A stretch of DNA of 64,000 nucleotides from contig NZ_JAEA01000014.1 of the NCBI RefSeq assembly GCF_000518665.1, positions 32,239 to 96,238 on the forward strand, written 5' to 3'. Every line of letters begins with the position of its first letter. Within the stretch, counting starts at the first letter, position 1. Below the pieces are notes generated by a model. The model saw only the letters and a list, made by a program, of their open reading frames with translations, did no database searches and had not been told where the DNA came from. Origin of the DNA: Microvirga flocculans ATCC BAA-817 (lineage in GTDB: Bacteria > Pseudomonadota > Alphaproteobacteria > Rhizobiales > Beijerinckiaceae). Below, piece by piece: positions 37,179 to 46,132 of the stretch. The position numbers were made by a program, and so were the translations under genes.

Positions 37179-38366
37179 ATGAGGACCTTGATCACCAGAC
37201 GGACCTTCGTAGGCGGCGCTGCGGGCGCCGCGGGCGTTGCAGCCTTCGGAGGCGCGAGCTTCGCGCAAGCCAAGCTGCCGACGAGCCCCGTCACCCTCAA
37301 TATCATCGATGTGGCCGGCAATCTGGCGCTGACGCAGAAAGCCATCGAGAACTACCGCAAGGCGAAACCGAACGTCGTTTCGCGCATCGCCTTCACCAAG
37401 GCCACGGCTCCGGAACTCGCCGGAAAGATCAAGGCGCAGCAGGATGCCGGGCGGGTGGACATCGACCTCGTGCTGACAGGCACCGACGCGCTGTCCGCCG
37501 GTATCGAGCAGAAACTCTGGGTCGACCTGATTCCCGGTCATGCGGGGAGCCTGCCGAAACTCGACGACATCTATCTGCCGGCCGCAGCGAAGATGCAGGC
37601 GCTCGCCAAGGGGCAGGGCGTCGTCGTCACCTATTATCCTTCGGGCCCGCTGCTGGAATACATGCCCGACAAAGTGAAGACCGTGCCGACCACGGCGGAG
37701 GAACTGCTTGCCTACACCAAGGCCAATCCGGGCCGCTTCCTTTATGCCCGCCCGGCCAATTCCGGCCCCGGGCGCACCTTCATCATGGGCCTCCCCTACA
37801 TCCTGGGCGACAGCAATCCGCAGGATCCCGCCAAAGGCTGGGACAAGACCTGGGCGTATCTGAAGGAGCTGGGGCAGAACATCGAGTATTATCCCTCCGG
37901 CACCGGCGCAGTGATGAAGGAGCTCGGAGAAGGTTCCCGCGACATGACCGTCTCCACCACCGGCTGGGACATCAATCCCCGCGTGCTCGGCGTGGTGCCG
38001 AAGGAGGCGAAGGTGGCGGCGCTCAAAGGCTTCCACTGGGTGGCGGACGCTCATTACATGTGCATCCCCAAGGGACTTCCCGAGGAGAAGGTCGCGGTTC
38101 TTCTCGATCTCATGAACTTCCTGCTCACCAAGGAGCAACAGGCCTATACCTACGATGAGGGTTATTTCTATCCCGGCCCGGCCGTGAAGGGTGTGACCCT
38201 CGACATGGCGCCCTCGGAAAGTCAGGCCGCCATCAAGGAGTTCGGCCGTCCCGAATACGAGAAGTGGATCGCCGAGAACCCGATCGAAGTGCCCCTGCAG
38301 CCCGAGCAGATGGTCGTCGCATTCCGCATGTGGGACGAGCAGGTCGGCGGAGCCAAGCGCAAGTAA
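37179..38366 (+). CDS. ABC transporter substrate-binding protein (family 1), probable hexuronate importer
   Basis: A 395-residue periplasmic binding protein. The ATG at 37179 follows a GGGAGGAAG ribosome-binding site; longer readings are shadows. The leader has a twin-arginine-like T-R-R-T-F-V-G-G start (residues 6-13) and a hydrophobic stretch ending F-A-Q-A. The fold resembles family 1 / putrescine- and iron-type binding proteins. It lies between uxaC and the ATPase gene, so it probably binds a hexuronate or an oligouronide. Most proteobacteria use TRAP or MFS carriers for these sugars; this is inference from context. Confidence 0.85.
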   Translation: MRTLITRRTFVGGAAGAAGVAAFGGASFAQAKLPTSPVTLNIIDVAGNLALTQKAIENYRKAKPNVVSRIAFTKATAPELAGKIKAQQDAGRVDIDLVLTGTDALSAGIEQKLWVDLIPGHAGSLPKLDDIYLPAAAKMQALAKGQGVVVTYYPSGPLLEYMPDKVKTVPTTAEELLAYTKANPGRFLYARPANSGPGRTFIMGLPYILGDSNPQDPAKGWDKTWAYLKELGQNIEYYPSGTGAVMKELGEGSRDMTVSTTGWDINPRVLGVVPKEAKVAALKGFHWVADAHYMCIPKGLPEEKVAVLLDLMNFLLTKEQQAYTYDEGYFYPGPAVKGVTLDMAPSESQAAIKEFGRPEYEKWIAENPIEVPLQPEQMVVAFRMWDEQVGGAKRK

Positions 38367-38387
38367 GTCGAGACCCAAGGACCCGCG

Positions 38388-39473
38388 ATGACCATAGCCC
38401 TTTCCCAATTCGATGAAGTCCGGCTCGACCGCGTCAGCCGCGACTTCGGGGCGCTCAACGCCCTGCGCGACGTTTCCCTCACGATCCGGCGGGGCGAGTT
38501 CATTGCCTTGCTCGGCCCTTCCGGTTGCGGGAAGTCGACGACGTTGAACTGCATCGCGGGTCTTCTGCCTGTGACGGGCGGAGCGATCTGGCTCGACAAG
38601 AGCCGGGTCGATACGCTGCGTCCCGAGGAGCGCGGGTTCGGCATGGTGTTCCAGAACTACGCGCTCTTTCCCCATCTCAACGTGCGCCAGAACATCGGCT
38701 TCGGCCTGAAGATGCGCGGCAGGCCCAGGGCCGAGATCGACCGCAAGGTCGACGAGGCGCTGAGCCTCGTCCGTCTCCAGGGGCAGGAGCACAAGTTGCC
38801 GGGGCAGCTCTCCGGCGGCCAGCAGCAGCGCGTGGCCATTGCCCGCGCCATCGTCATCGAGCCTCCGCTGGTGCTCATGGACGAGCCGCTCTCCAATCTC
38901 GATGCCAAGCTGCGTCTGGAAATGCGCGCCGAAATCCGGCGCATTCACAATGAGCTCGGGGCCACCACCATCTATGTGACCCATGATCAGGACGAAGCCC
39001 TGTCGCTCGCGGACCGGATCGTCGTCCTGCGCGACGGTGCCGTCAGGCAGGTCGGCTCGCCGAAGGAGCTTTATGAGACGCCGGCCCATTTCGACGTGGC
39101 TGATTTCATGGGCTTCCGCAACAAGCTGAAAGGGCAGGTCGTGGCAGTCGAAGGAAGCCGCGCGGTGCTCGACGTGGAGGGAGCGCGGATCAGCGGCATC
39201 GTTCAGGAGCGGGTAACGCCCGGGGCCGTGGCCTATGCCGCGATCCGTCCGGACGATCTCGTCGTGGGCGATGGGGGACGGAACGCCATCGCCGCGACGG
39301 TCGACACCATCGAATATCGCGGGCGGGAATTCGTCGGAACCGCCCATTCGGCCGGCGGCCTGGATTTCGTGTTCCGGTCCCATCAGCAGGTCGAGCCGGG
39401 CTCGACGGTGCACCTGCAGGCGGATGACGAGCGCGTGCTCGTTTTCGCTGAGCCCGTTCAGGGGAGACATTGA
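38388..39473 (+). CDS. ABC transporter ATP-binding protein with TOBE domain
   Basis: A 361-residue ATPase of the sugar/polyamine type. Walker A is G-P-S-G-C-G-K-S-T (residues 43-51), the signature is L-S-G-G-Q-Q-Q-R, and Walker B is L-V-L-M-D-E-P-L-S-N-L-D. The last 110 residues form a TOBE-type regulatory domain. Its stop overlaps the next start by one base (TGATG). It is a single ATPase that presumably serves as homodimer for the two permeases that follow. Confidence 0.92.
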   Translation: MTIALSQFDEVRLDRVSRDFGALNALRDVSLTIRRGEFIALLGPSGCGKSTTLNCIAGLLPVTGGAIWLDKSRVDTLRPEERGFGMVFQNYALFPHLNVRQNIGFGLKMRGRPRAEIDRKVDEALSLVRLQGQEHKLPGQLSGGQQQRVAIARAIVIEPPLVLMDEPLSNLDAKLRLEMRAEIRRIHNELGATTIYVTHDQDEALSLADRIVVLRDGAVRQVGSPKELYETPAHFDVADFMGFRNKLKGQVVAVEGSRAVLDVEGARISGIVQERVTPGAVAYAAIRPDDLVVGDGGRNAIAATVDTIEYRGREFVGTAHSAGGLDFVFRSHQQVEPGSTVHLQADDERVLVFAEPVQGRH

Positions 39474-40384
39474 TGGATGTCCTCGCCCACGCCCCCGCCG
39501 TCGAACAGGGCCCCAGCCTGCGCCAGCGTCTGGCGGCCAAGGGCTTCGACGCCGTCACCCTGCTCGTCGTTCCCGCGGCCGTCTTCAGCCTGCTGCTGTT
39601 CGTCTATCCCTTCGCCTTCGGCTTCGTTCTCTCCTTCGAGCCGAAAGGGGGCGGCGAGTGGCTCTCCAACTACAGGCGCTTCTTCTCGGATCCTTTTCTC
39701 TACGAGACCATCGCGAAGACGCTCTGGCTGGCGATCCCCGTCACGCTGCTCAATCTTCTTCTGGCGATTCCGATCGCTTTTCGCGTGCGGCTCATGCGCC
39801 ATCAGCGCCTTCTGACCACGATCCTCGTCCTGCCGATCACCCTCGGTACGGTGCTGGTGGCGGAAGGATTGTTGAATTATCTCGGCCCTCAGGGATGGTT
39901 CAACCGCACCCTGATGACGCTCGGCCTGATCTCCCAGCCCTTGAAGCTCGTCCATAACTACTGGGGCGTGTTCGCCTCGCTCTTGATCACGGGCTTTCCC
40001 TTCACCTTTCTTCTGACCCTCTCTTACGTGACCGGCATCGATCCGGCCCTGGAGCAGGCGGCGGCGACCCTCGGCGCCAGCGCATGGCAGCGCTTTCGGC
40101 ATGTCTATCTGCCGCTGCTGATGCCGGGTCTGGCGATCACCTTCTGCCTTTCCTTCGTGCAGGCCTTTTCGGTGTTCCCGTCCGCTGTGCTTCTCGGCGA
40201 GCCGGCCGGCCCTACCCGCGTGATCTCCATTGCGGCGGCGCAGGCCGCCTTCGAGGAATACGATTATTCCATGGGCGCGGCGATTGCGATGATCATGGGT
40301 GTCGTCCAGCTCGCCATCGTCGTCGCGGTTCTCGCCTCGCGCGGGTTGTTCTACCGCGGTCCGGCCTCCGGCGCGAAAGGGTGA
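39473..40384 (+). CDS. ABC transporter permease (uronate importer, first)
   Basis: A 303-residue permease with about six membrane segments and the EAA loop E-Q-A-A-A-T-L-G-A-S-A-W-Q-R-F near residues 193-207. The ATG at 39473 is used; the TTG just before it overlaps the previous stop. It resembles PotB/ThiP/AfuB-like permeases, matching the family 1 binding protein. It is four bases from the next permease gene. Confidence 0.9.
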   Translation: MDVLAHAPAVEQGPSLRQRLAAKGFDAVTLLVVPAAVFSLLLFVYPFAFGFVLSFEPKGGGEWLSNYRRFFSDPFLYETIAKTLWLAIPVTLLNLLLAIPIAFRVRLMRHQRLLTTILVLPITLGTVLVAEGLLNYLGPQGWFNRTLMTLGLISQPLKLVHNYWGVFASLLITGFPFTFLLTLSYVTGIDPALEQAAATLGASAWQRFRHVYLPLLMPGLAITFCLSFVQAFSVFPSAVLLGEPAGPTRVISIAAAQAAFEEYDYSMGAAIAMIMGVVQLAIVVAVLASRGLFYRGPASGAKG

Positions 40385-40388
40385 AGCG

Positions 40389-41231
40389 ATGATCCGCGAT
40401 ACGACGCTTGGCGCCAAGCTATGGGCTGCAGCCGTCTGGGCCACCGTCGGCTTTTTCGTCGTCAATCTTCTGGCGATGATCGCAACCGTGGTGACGAGTT
40501 CCTTCGCCACCCGCTGGCTCGGCACGTGGCTGCCTGCGGGCTGGACCACCCGCTGGTATTCCTCCGCCTGGAGCGAGTTCCAGCTCTGGGATGTCCTGAT
40601 GGTCACGTTTCAGGTGATCGGGGCCGTCGTCTTCATTTCCGGCGTGCTGGGCGTCACCGCCGCCTACGCGCTGGCCCGCCGCGACTTTCCGGGCAAGAAG
40701 CTCCTTGTCCTGCTTTTCCTGTTGCCGCTCATGATCCCGTCGATGACTTTCGGCATTCCGCTGGCGACGGTGCTTTACCAGACAGGGCTCGCCGGTACCT
40801 TCTGGGGCGTGGTTGCGGCCAACCTCGTGCCCACCGTGCCCTTCGTGATCCTGGTCATGATCCCGTTCATCGAGCAGATCGATCCGAAGATCGAGGCGGC
40901 CGCCCGGGTGTTCGGGGCCAACACCTTTAAGCTTTTCGTCCACGTGCTCTTGCCCCTGCTCATGCCGGGGATCCTGGCGGCGCTGCTGCTCGTGCTCGTG
41001 CGCACCATCGCCATGTTCGAGCTCACCTTCCTCGTGGCCGGGCCCACCAGCCAGACCCTCGTGGTGGCGCTCTATTACGCCGTGTTCGCCGCGGGCGTGC
41101 GCGCCGTCCAGTCCATCGACGCCATGGCCGTGATCTACATGGTCACGACCCTGGTCTGGCTCATCATCGCCCTGCGCTTCGTCAACCCGACCCAGATCGT
41201 CACCCGCGCCAAGCAGCAACCGGCCCATTGA
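40389..41231 (+). CDS. ABC transporter permease (uronate importer, second)
   Basis: A 280-residue permease that follows the first by four bases, with the ATG at 40389. Six membrane spans are visible. The EAA loop reads E-A-A-A-R-V-F-G-A-N-T-F-K-L-F, followed by V-L-L-P-L-L-M-P-G. It completes a four-gene importer (binding protein, ATPase, two permeases) that lies between uxaC and uxuB. Confidence 0.9.
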   Translation: MIRDTTLGAKLWAAAVWATVGFFVVNLLAMIATVVTSSFATRWLGTWLPAGWTTRWYSSAWSEFQLWDVLMVTFQVIGAVVFISGVLGVTAAYALARRDFPGKKLLVLLFLLPLMIPSMTFGIPLATVLYQTGLAGTFWGVVAANLVPTVPFVILVMIPFIEQIDPKIEAAARVFGANTFKLFVHVLLPLLMPGILAALLLVLVRTIAMFELTFLVAGPTSQTLVVALYYAVFAAGVRAVQSIDAMAVIYMVTTLVWLIIALRFVNPTQIVTRAKQQPAH

Positions 41232-41238
41232 GGATCCG

Positions 41239-42717
41239 ATGAGAAAGCGTTTGAACGAGGCCGCGCTCTCCAGCCTTCCCGCCGGAATCCGGCGGCCGGA
41301 CTACGACAGGAGTGCGGTTTCGACGGGGATCGTACATCTCGGCGTCGGAGCGTTCCACCGGGCCCACCAGGCTGTTTACACCGACGATGTGCTGGCAGCT
41401 GATCCGCGATGGGGCATCGTCGCGGCGAGCCTGCGCAGCCCGGACACCTTCGAGGCCCTCGATCCGCAGCAGGGCCTCTACACCCTGTCGGTGCGCTCGC
41501 AGGAGGGGGAGGCGCTCCGGGTGATCGGGGCGATCCGCCGCGTCATTGTCGCTCCGCGAGCGAGCGACAGCCTCCTCGACGTGATGACCAACCCCGCCAC
41601 ACGCATCGTCACGCTGACGGTGACGGAGAAGGGTTATTGCCACGATCCGGCGACCGGGGCCCTGAACGAGAAGCATCCGGACATCGTGCACGATCTCACC
41701 TATCTGAAAATCCCACGGTCGGCGCCGGGCTTCATCATCGAGGCGCTGCGCCGCCGCCGCGCGGCCGGGGACCCACCCTTCACGGTTCTCTCCTGTGACA
41801 ATCTCCCCTCCAATGGGCGCACGGTGAACCGGGTCCTCACCCGTATGGCCGAGCTGGTCGATCCCGAGCTCGGCCGCTTCGTGGCCGAGCAGGTATCCTG
41901 TCCTTCGACCATGGTCGACAGGATCGTGCCGGCGACGAGCGATCAGGATCGCGAGCGGATCGGACAGGCCCTCGGCGTCCAGGATGCCTGGCCGGTCGTG
42001 ACCGAACCTTTCACCCAATGGGTGATCGAGGACCATTTTCCGCTGGGCCGCCCGCCCTGGGAAAAGGCGGGGGCGGAGTTTGTCGGCAATGTCGAGCCCT
42101 ATGAGCACATGAAGCTCAGGCTCCTGAACGGGAGCCATTCGACACTGGCCTATCTCGGCTATCTTTCCGGCTATGAAACCGTCGCGGACGCCATGGGCGA
42201 TCCGTCCTTCGTCCGCCTGATCCAGGGGCTCATGGACGATGAGGTCGCTCCCACGCTCCACATGCCGCCGGGGGCGGATCTGTCATCATACAAGCGCGCG
42301 CTGATCGAGCGATTCAAGAACCCGGCCCTCAAGCACCGCACATGGCAGATCGCCATGGATGGATCGCAGAAGTTGCCCCAGCGCCTGCTCGGGACCGTTC
42401 GCGACCGTCTTCTCGTGAACGCACCCATCGGGCGGCTATCGCTGGGGGTGGCTGCCTGGATGCGCTATGTCACCGGCGTCGACGAGAAGGGGGCGCCCAT
42501 CGACGTGCGCGATCCCATGGCGCCTCGTCTGCGGGAGCTGGCCGAGCGCTCCGAGGGTTCTGCCGAGCGCCTCGCTCGTGAACTTTTCGCGGTGCGTGAA
42601 ATCTTCGGCGATGATCTGCCTCAGGATCCGCGCTTCACCACAGCCGTCACAGCGAACCTGACAAAGCTCTATGAGACGGGCGCGAAACGGACCGTTGCTG
42701 AGTTCAGGCCGGATTGA
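41239..42717 (+). CDS. uxuB: Fructuronate reductase UxuB (mannitol dehydrogenase family)
   Basis: Reduces D-fructuronate to D-mannonate with NADH, the step before UxuA. A 492-residue polyol-dehydrogenase-type long-chain enzyme. The nucleotide loop is G-V-G-A-F-H-R-A-H near residues 35-43, followed by T-V-T-E-K-G-Y. The catalytic region carries K-L-R-L-L-N-G-S-H-S with its active-site lysine. It closes the operon seven bases after the last permease gene. A mannitol or other polyol dehydrogenase is the alternative reading, but uxaC and uxuA beside it favour fructuronate. Confidence 0.93.
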   Translation: MRKRLNEAALSSLPAGIRRPDYDRSAVSTGIVHLGVGAFHRAHQAVYTDDVLAADPRWGIVAASLRSPDTFEALDPQQGLYTLSVRSQEGEALRVIGAIRRVIVAPRASDSLLDVMTNPATRIVTLTVTEKGYCHDPATGALNEKHPDIVHDLTYLKIPRSAPGFIIEALRRRRAAGDPPFTVLSCDNLPSNGRTVNRVLTRMAELVDPELGRFVAEQVSCPSTMVDRIVPATSDQDRERIGQALGVQDAWPVVTEPFTQWVIEDHFPLGRPPWEKAGAEFVGNVEPYEHMKLRLLNGSHSTLAYLGYLSGYETVADAMGDPSFVRLIQGLMDDEVAPTLHMPPGADLSSYKRALIERFKNPALKHRTWQIAMDGSQKLPQRLLGTVRDRLLVNAPIGRLSLGVAAWMRYVTGVDEKGAPIDVRDPMAPRLRELAERSEGSAERLARELFAVREIFGDDLPQDPRFTTAVTANLTKLYETGAKRTVAEFRPD

Positions 42718-42721
42718 CCCC

Positions 42722-43144
42722 TCAAAGGCTTTCCGCCTTCGCGCGCTTGCGCAAGCAGGACCGGCACCGGCAACCGAACGGCTTGATGAAGGTCTCGAAA
42801 TAATTCTTGCCGTAGTTATAGGTGATCTCGTCGCCGGGTTTGATCCGCTTGATGGCCTTGATGCGAATTCTGCCCCTGGAGACGGTCGCCTCGGCATTCG
42901 GGCGGCAGGAATGATTGATGTAGCGCGCCGTGTTCCATCGCGGCGAACCGTCGATGGTCCAGCGGTCGTTGATCTCGAAGAGGTACCGCGTGTTCCGGCG
43001 CCGTTGAACCTCCTCGTTCGTGATCCGAGGGCCGACATACTCGATGATGAAGGTTCCTTTTTCGATCGCATCCGTCGCGAACAGGCCAAGGCCGGTTTCC
43101 GATCGTCCGATGCGAAACGGGCCATCTGGCGTTTTGGCATTCAT
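42722..43144 (-). CDS. Bacterial SET-domain protein with post-SET cysteines
   Basis: A 140-residue protein consisting almost entirely of a SET methyltransferase domain. Marks in order are S-E-T-G-L-G-L-F-A (residues 15-23), R-Y-I-N-H-S-C (74-80), I-K-P-G-D-E-I-T-Y-N-Y-G (101-112) and a post-SET group Cys125, Cys127, Cys130. With Cys80 these could hold zinc as in eukaryotic lysine methyltransferases. All parts needed for S-adenosylmethionine binding and the catalytic tyrosine seem present. The stop is four bases from uxuB, convergent. The target (a ribosomal or nucleoid protein?) is unknown. Confidence 0.9.
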   Translation of the reverse strand: MNAKTPDGPFRIGRSETGLGLFATDAIEKGTFIIEYVGPRITNEEVQRRRNTRYLFEINDRWTIDGSPRWNTARYINHSCRPNAEATVSRGRIRIKAIKRIKPGDEITYNYGKNYFETFIKPFGCRCRSCLRKRAKAESL

Positions 43145-43441
43145 AATCTCAAGTCGCTCCCGGGCATTCTGGGCCGTACTGCCGTGTCATGGGCAAGGTC
43201 GTCGGAGTTCTAAATGGGACACGGCACGACCTTCTCCAGATCGCGCGATCGATTCCCCAGTTTCGTGATGAGATTCATCCCAAGCCTGTAACGGCTTGCC
43301 GACGGCGTTTGCCGATTCAGGCGGATATCGGATGAGTGCGCCTTTTGTCGAGATGGAATCGCCTAGCGCGATCCTTCGCGTCACCGTGAAAGACACGTCG
43401 CAAGAGGAATCCGAAAGAGGCCTTTCTTCGGAGCCGATGCT
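43145..43441. other. Intergenic region, nothing assigned
   Basis: Just under 300 bp between the SET gene and the receiver gene. Short frames are present but lack ribosome-binding sites and family features. I see no RNA gene, strong hairpin or repeat. Confidence 0.4.
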
Positions 43442-43828
43442 TCAGACGACTTCGGATGTATCTGAGGTCCCGGCGAGGGATTTGCGGAGCGTTTGAGCGA
43501 AGTGATCGTAGGAAAACGGCTTCGAGAGAGTCGGGCATCCGCGAAAGCGTTCGGGGAGGGCGCGGAAATCGTAGCCCGTCGAGAAGATGAAGGGAATGCC
43601 GCGGAACCGCAGGACATCGGCGACCGGAAAGACGACCGATCCATCGACATTGATATCGAGAAGTCCAACATCGATTTCCGCCTGCAGGGCGAGAGTCAGG
43701 GCATGGTCCAGCCGCGCAGCGGGGCCAACGATTTCGCATCCGAAATCGAGAACCATGTCCTCGATGAGCATCGAGATCATGGCCTCGTCTTCGACGATCA
43801 GGACTCGCTTTCTCTGACCTTCAAGCAT
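43442..43828 (-). CDS. Single-domain response regulator (receiver only)
   Basis: A 128-residue receiver domain with no output domain. The acidic pair Glu13-Asp14, phosphoacceptor Asp58 in G-L-L-D-I-N-V-D-G, Thr/Ser in F-S-T-G-Y and Lys103 in L-S-K-P-F are in place. D-I-N-V-D-G and S-K-P-F are typical of receivers paired with HWE/HisKA2 kinases in Hyphomicrobiales. No kinase gene is adjacent, so the partner is elsewhere. Possible roles are phosphate shuttle or sink. Confidence 0.9.
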   Translation of the reverse strand: MLEGQRKRVLIVEDEAMISMLIEDMVLDFGCEIVGPAARLDHALTLALQAEIDVGLLDINVDGSVVFPVADVLRFRGIPFIFSTGYDFRALPERFRGCPTLSKPFSYDHFAQTLRKSLAGTSDTSEVV

Positions 43829-43994
43829 AGCCCCTCCAATCGGGAAGGCGCGTCATATAGCGCCTTGCGAACGTCGTTTTTCGAATCGGCTTTGCCCAGT
43901 CTAAGCGAAGTTCCCAGCCCGATTCACTATCCTAGGTTATAAAAAAACAGCTTATCGTAGCCCCCCAGACGAATCGAAGTAAAGGCCCGCCCCT

Positions 43995-45050
43995 TTACGC
44001 AGGCGCGACGGCGTTCTTGCGTGCGATCTCCGCCCGAACGACCGGAGCGACTTTGGTGCCCATGAGCTCGATGGAACGCATGATCTGCCGGTGCGGCATG
44101 GTGCCGACGCTGAACTGCGCCAGATAGCGATCATGACGGAAAAGTTCGTGCTGGAACAAGATCTTGTCGATCACTTCCTGCGGGCTGCCCACGGCCAGCG
44201 CTCCACGGGGCTCGCGCATGGCGTCGAATTGCGGTCGGGTGGTGGGCGGCCACCCCCGTTCGCGCCCGAGCTGGGTCATCACCTGGGCATAGGCGGGAAA
44301 GAACTCGTCCGCCGCCTGTTGGGACTCGTCGGCGATATAAGCGTGGGTGTTGATGCCGACCTTGAGCGTTGACGGATCGCGCCCGGCGCGTCTTGCCGCC
44401 TCTCGGTAAAGCGACACGAGCGGAACGAAACGCTCCGGTTGCCCGCCGATGATCGCAAGCGCCAGCGGCAGTCCCAGCGCGCCTGCGCGCGCCACCGACT
44501 GAGGCGTTCCGCCGACCGCGATCCAGACCGGGATAGGGTCCTGGACCGGGCGGGGATAGACCGGTTGGTCCGTCAGCCCGGCCCGATGCCGTCCCGACCA
44601 CGTGACACGCTCCTGGTTCCGGATCTTCAGGAGGAGATCGAGCTTTTCGGCAAAGAGCGTGTCGTAATCCTCAAGATCGTAGCCGAAAAGCGGGAAGGAT
44701 TCGATGAAAGAGCCGCGTCCGGCCATGATTTCCGCGCGTCCGGCGGATAGGAGGTCGAGGGTCGCGAATGACTGAAACACACGCACCGGATCGTCCGAGC
44801 TGAGCACCGTCACGGCGCTCGTCAGGCGGATCCGTTTCGTCCGCTCCGCGGCAGCCGCGAGAACGACGGCCGGCGCGGAGACCACGTAATCGGGCCTGTG
44901 GTGCTCGCCCAGGCCGAAAACGTCGAGGCCGACCTGATCGGCCAGCTCGACTTCTTCAAGGAGGTCGCGCAGGCGCTGGGCGGGAGAGAGCATATACCCG
45001 GTGGCGGGATCCCTGGTCAGCTCGCCGAAAGTATAAACGCCAAGTTCCAT
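43995..45050 (-). CDS. LLM-class flavin-dependent oxidoreductase
   Basis: A 351-residue luciferase-like monooxygenase-type barrel. The family features are [10 protein letters not shown] (about residues 46-55), [16 protein letters not shown] (about 76-91), [12 protein letters not shown] (about 103-114) and an I-A-V-G-G-T-P-Q-S region. It is close to the group of proteins annotated as putative F420- or FMN-dependent; FMNH2 is more likely in this lineage. It stands alone, divergent from the cold-shock gene. The substrate is unknown. Confidence 0.9.
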   Translation of the reverse strand: MELGVYTFGELTRDPATGYMLSPAQRLRDLLEEVELADQVGLDVFGLGEHHRPDYVVSAPAVVLAAAAERTKRIRLTSAVTVLSSDDPVRVFQSFATLDLLSAGRAEIMAGRGSFIESFPLFGYDLEDYDTLFAEKLDLLLKIRNQERVTWSGRHRAGLTDQPVYPRPVQDPIPVWIAVGGTPQSVARAGALGLPLALAIIGGQPERFVPLVSLYREAARRAGRDPSTLKVGINTHAYIADESQQAADEFFPAYAQVMTQLGRERGWPPTTRPQFDAMREPRGALAVGSPQEVIDKILFQHELFRHDRYLAQFSVGTMPHRQIMRSIELMGTKVAPVVRAEIARKNAVAPA

Positions 45051-45444
45051 AAGGGCCGCCCTCGCATCCCATCAGCCGCCAAGGCTATATCAGGCAAGGG
45101 GCCGGAATGCACAGACCGTGTCCGTCCGAGGCGGGGTCGTCCGTGCCGCGGCCTTTCGATCAGGGCATCCGCCCATGGGGCCTATCATTCTCCGTGCAGT
45201 GCGAATGACACCGTAATCCATGCCCTGGGTGAATGTTGCGGACGTCAATCGATAGTCATTATGTCCTAGATGCAATGATGGATGGGCAGAAAACGGGGAA
45301 TTGGACTGCACAATCCGTATTAGCCGCCGTTTTGGGACCTTGCGTGAAATGTTTAGGTATGAGTAGTTATCGTCTTGCTCTCAATGGTTGAGGGCGCTAC
45401 GCCTATGGCGTTTACGAAACTTGAGACTTTAGAAGGCAGTCCTG
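45051..45444. other. Long leader region upstream of the cold-shock gene
   Basis: About 390 bp without a supported gene, AT-richer than its surroundings near 45225-45440. Cold-shock genes often have long structured 5' leaders that act as temperature sensors, and this gap is large enough for one. I cannot fold it reliably by eye; a short imperfect stem is at 45390-45410. Confidence 0.35.
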
Positions 45445-46086
45445 ATGGGCCGGGGAAATGATCACCGTGATCGCCGACGTCAATTTGGCGGTCAACCCGA
45501 AGATCACTGGGGCGATTTCGCTCCGCCAACATCTTATGAACGGCCCATGCGGCAGACTTCCTACCCGGCCTCGGGACCCGAGACCGAGGCACGGGTGAAG
45601 TGGTTCAATCCCGAGAAGGGTTTCGGATTCGTCGAAATGACCGACGGTTCCGGCGAGGCGTTCCTGCATATCCGGCAGGTCGAGGCTGCGGGCTATTCCG
45701 CCCTCGAATCCGGCACGACCCTGGTCATCCGGGTCGGTGCGGGCCAGAAAGGGCCGCAGGTGCAGGAAATCGTCAGCGTTGACGCCAGCACCGCCGAACC
45801 GGAGCCGCCGCGCGCCCCACGTCCGGTTCGTCCGGCCCGCCCGACGGGTCCGGCCGGTCCCCGGCCGGTCAGCGGTCCGCCGGAGGTGCCCGCCACCGTG
45901 AAGTGGTTCGACCCCGTGAAGGGCTACGGCTTCGTGTCCGTCGAGGGTGAGAGCAAGGACCTTTTCCTGCACATTTCCGTCGTCGAGCGCGCCGGCCTCG
46001 GCCAGCTCGATCAGGGTCAGGCCGTCCGCGTCGCCATCGTCGATGGCCGCAAGGGTCCCGAAGTCGGCGCCATCGAGCTGGCCTGA
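45445..46086 (+). CDS. Tandem cold-shock-domain protein
   Basis: A 213-residue RNA/DNA-binding protein with two cold-shock domains, the first at about residues 49-112 (V-K-W-F-N-P-E-K-G-F-G-F-V, then A-F-L-H-I) and the second at 149-212 (V-K-W-F-D-P-V-K-G-Y-G-F-V, then L-F-L-H-I). A Pro/Arg-rich linker (113-147) joins them. The RNP1 and RNP2 aromatic residues are kept in both. The N-terminal 45 residues are charged and probably disordered. The two-domain layout is common in Alphaproteobacteria as a growth-phase or cold-stress RNA chaperone. Confidence 0.9.
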   Translation: MGRGNDHRDRRRQFGGQPEDHWGDFAPPTSYERPMRQTSYPASGPETEARVKWFNPEKGFGFVEMTDGSGEAFLHIRQVEAAGYSALESGTTLVIRVGAGQKGPQVQEIVSVDASTAEPEPPRAPRPVRPARPTGPAGPRPVSGPPEVPATVKWFDPVKGYGFVSVEGESKDLFLHISVVERAGLGQLDQGQAVRVAIVDGRKGPEVGAIELA

Positions 46087-46132
46087 GGCTCTTAGCTTCC
46101 TTCACTGATGAAAACGATCCGGGTCCACTGCG

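Noticed and set aside
37143..39470. Open minus-strand frame of 775 codons across the uronate binding-protein and ATPase genes
   Set aside because: It lies opposite two recognised genes with ribosome-binding sites; no domain, signal or start site supports it.
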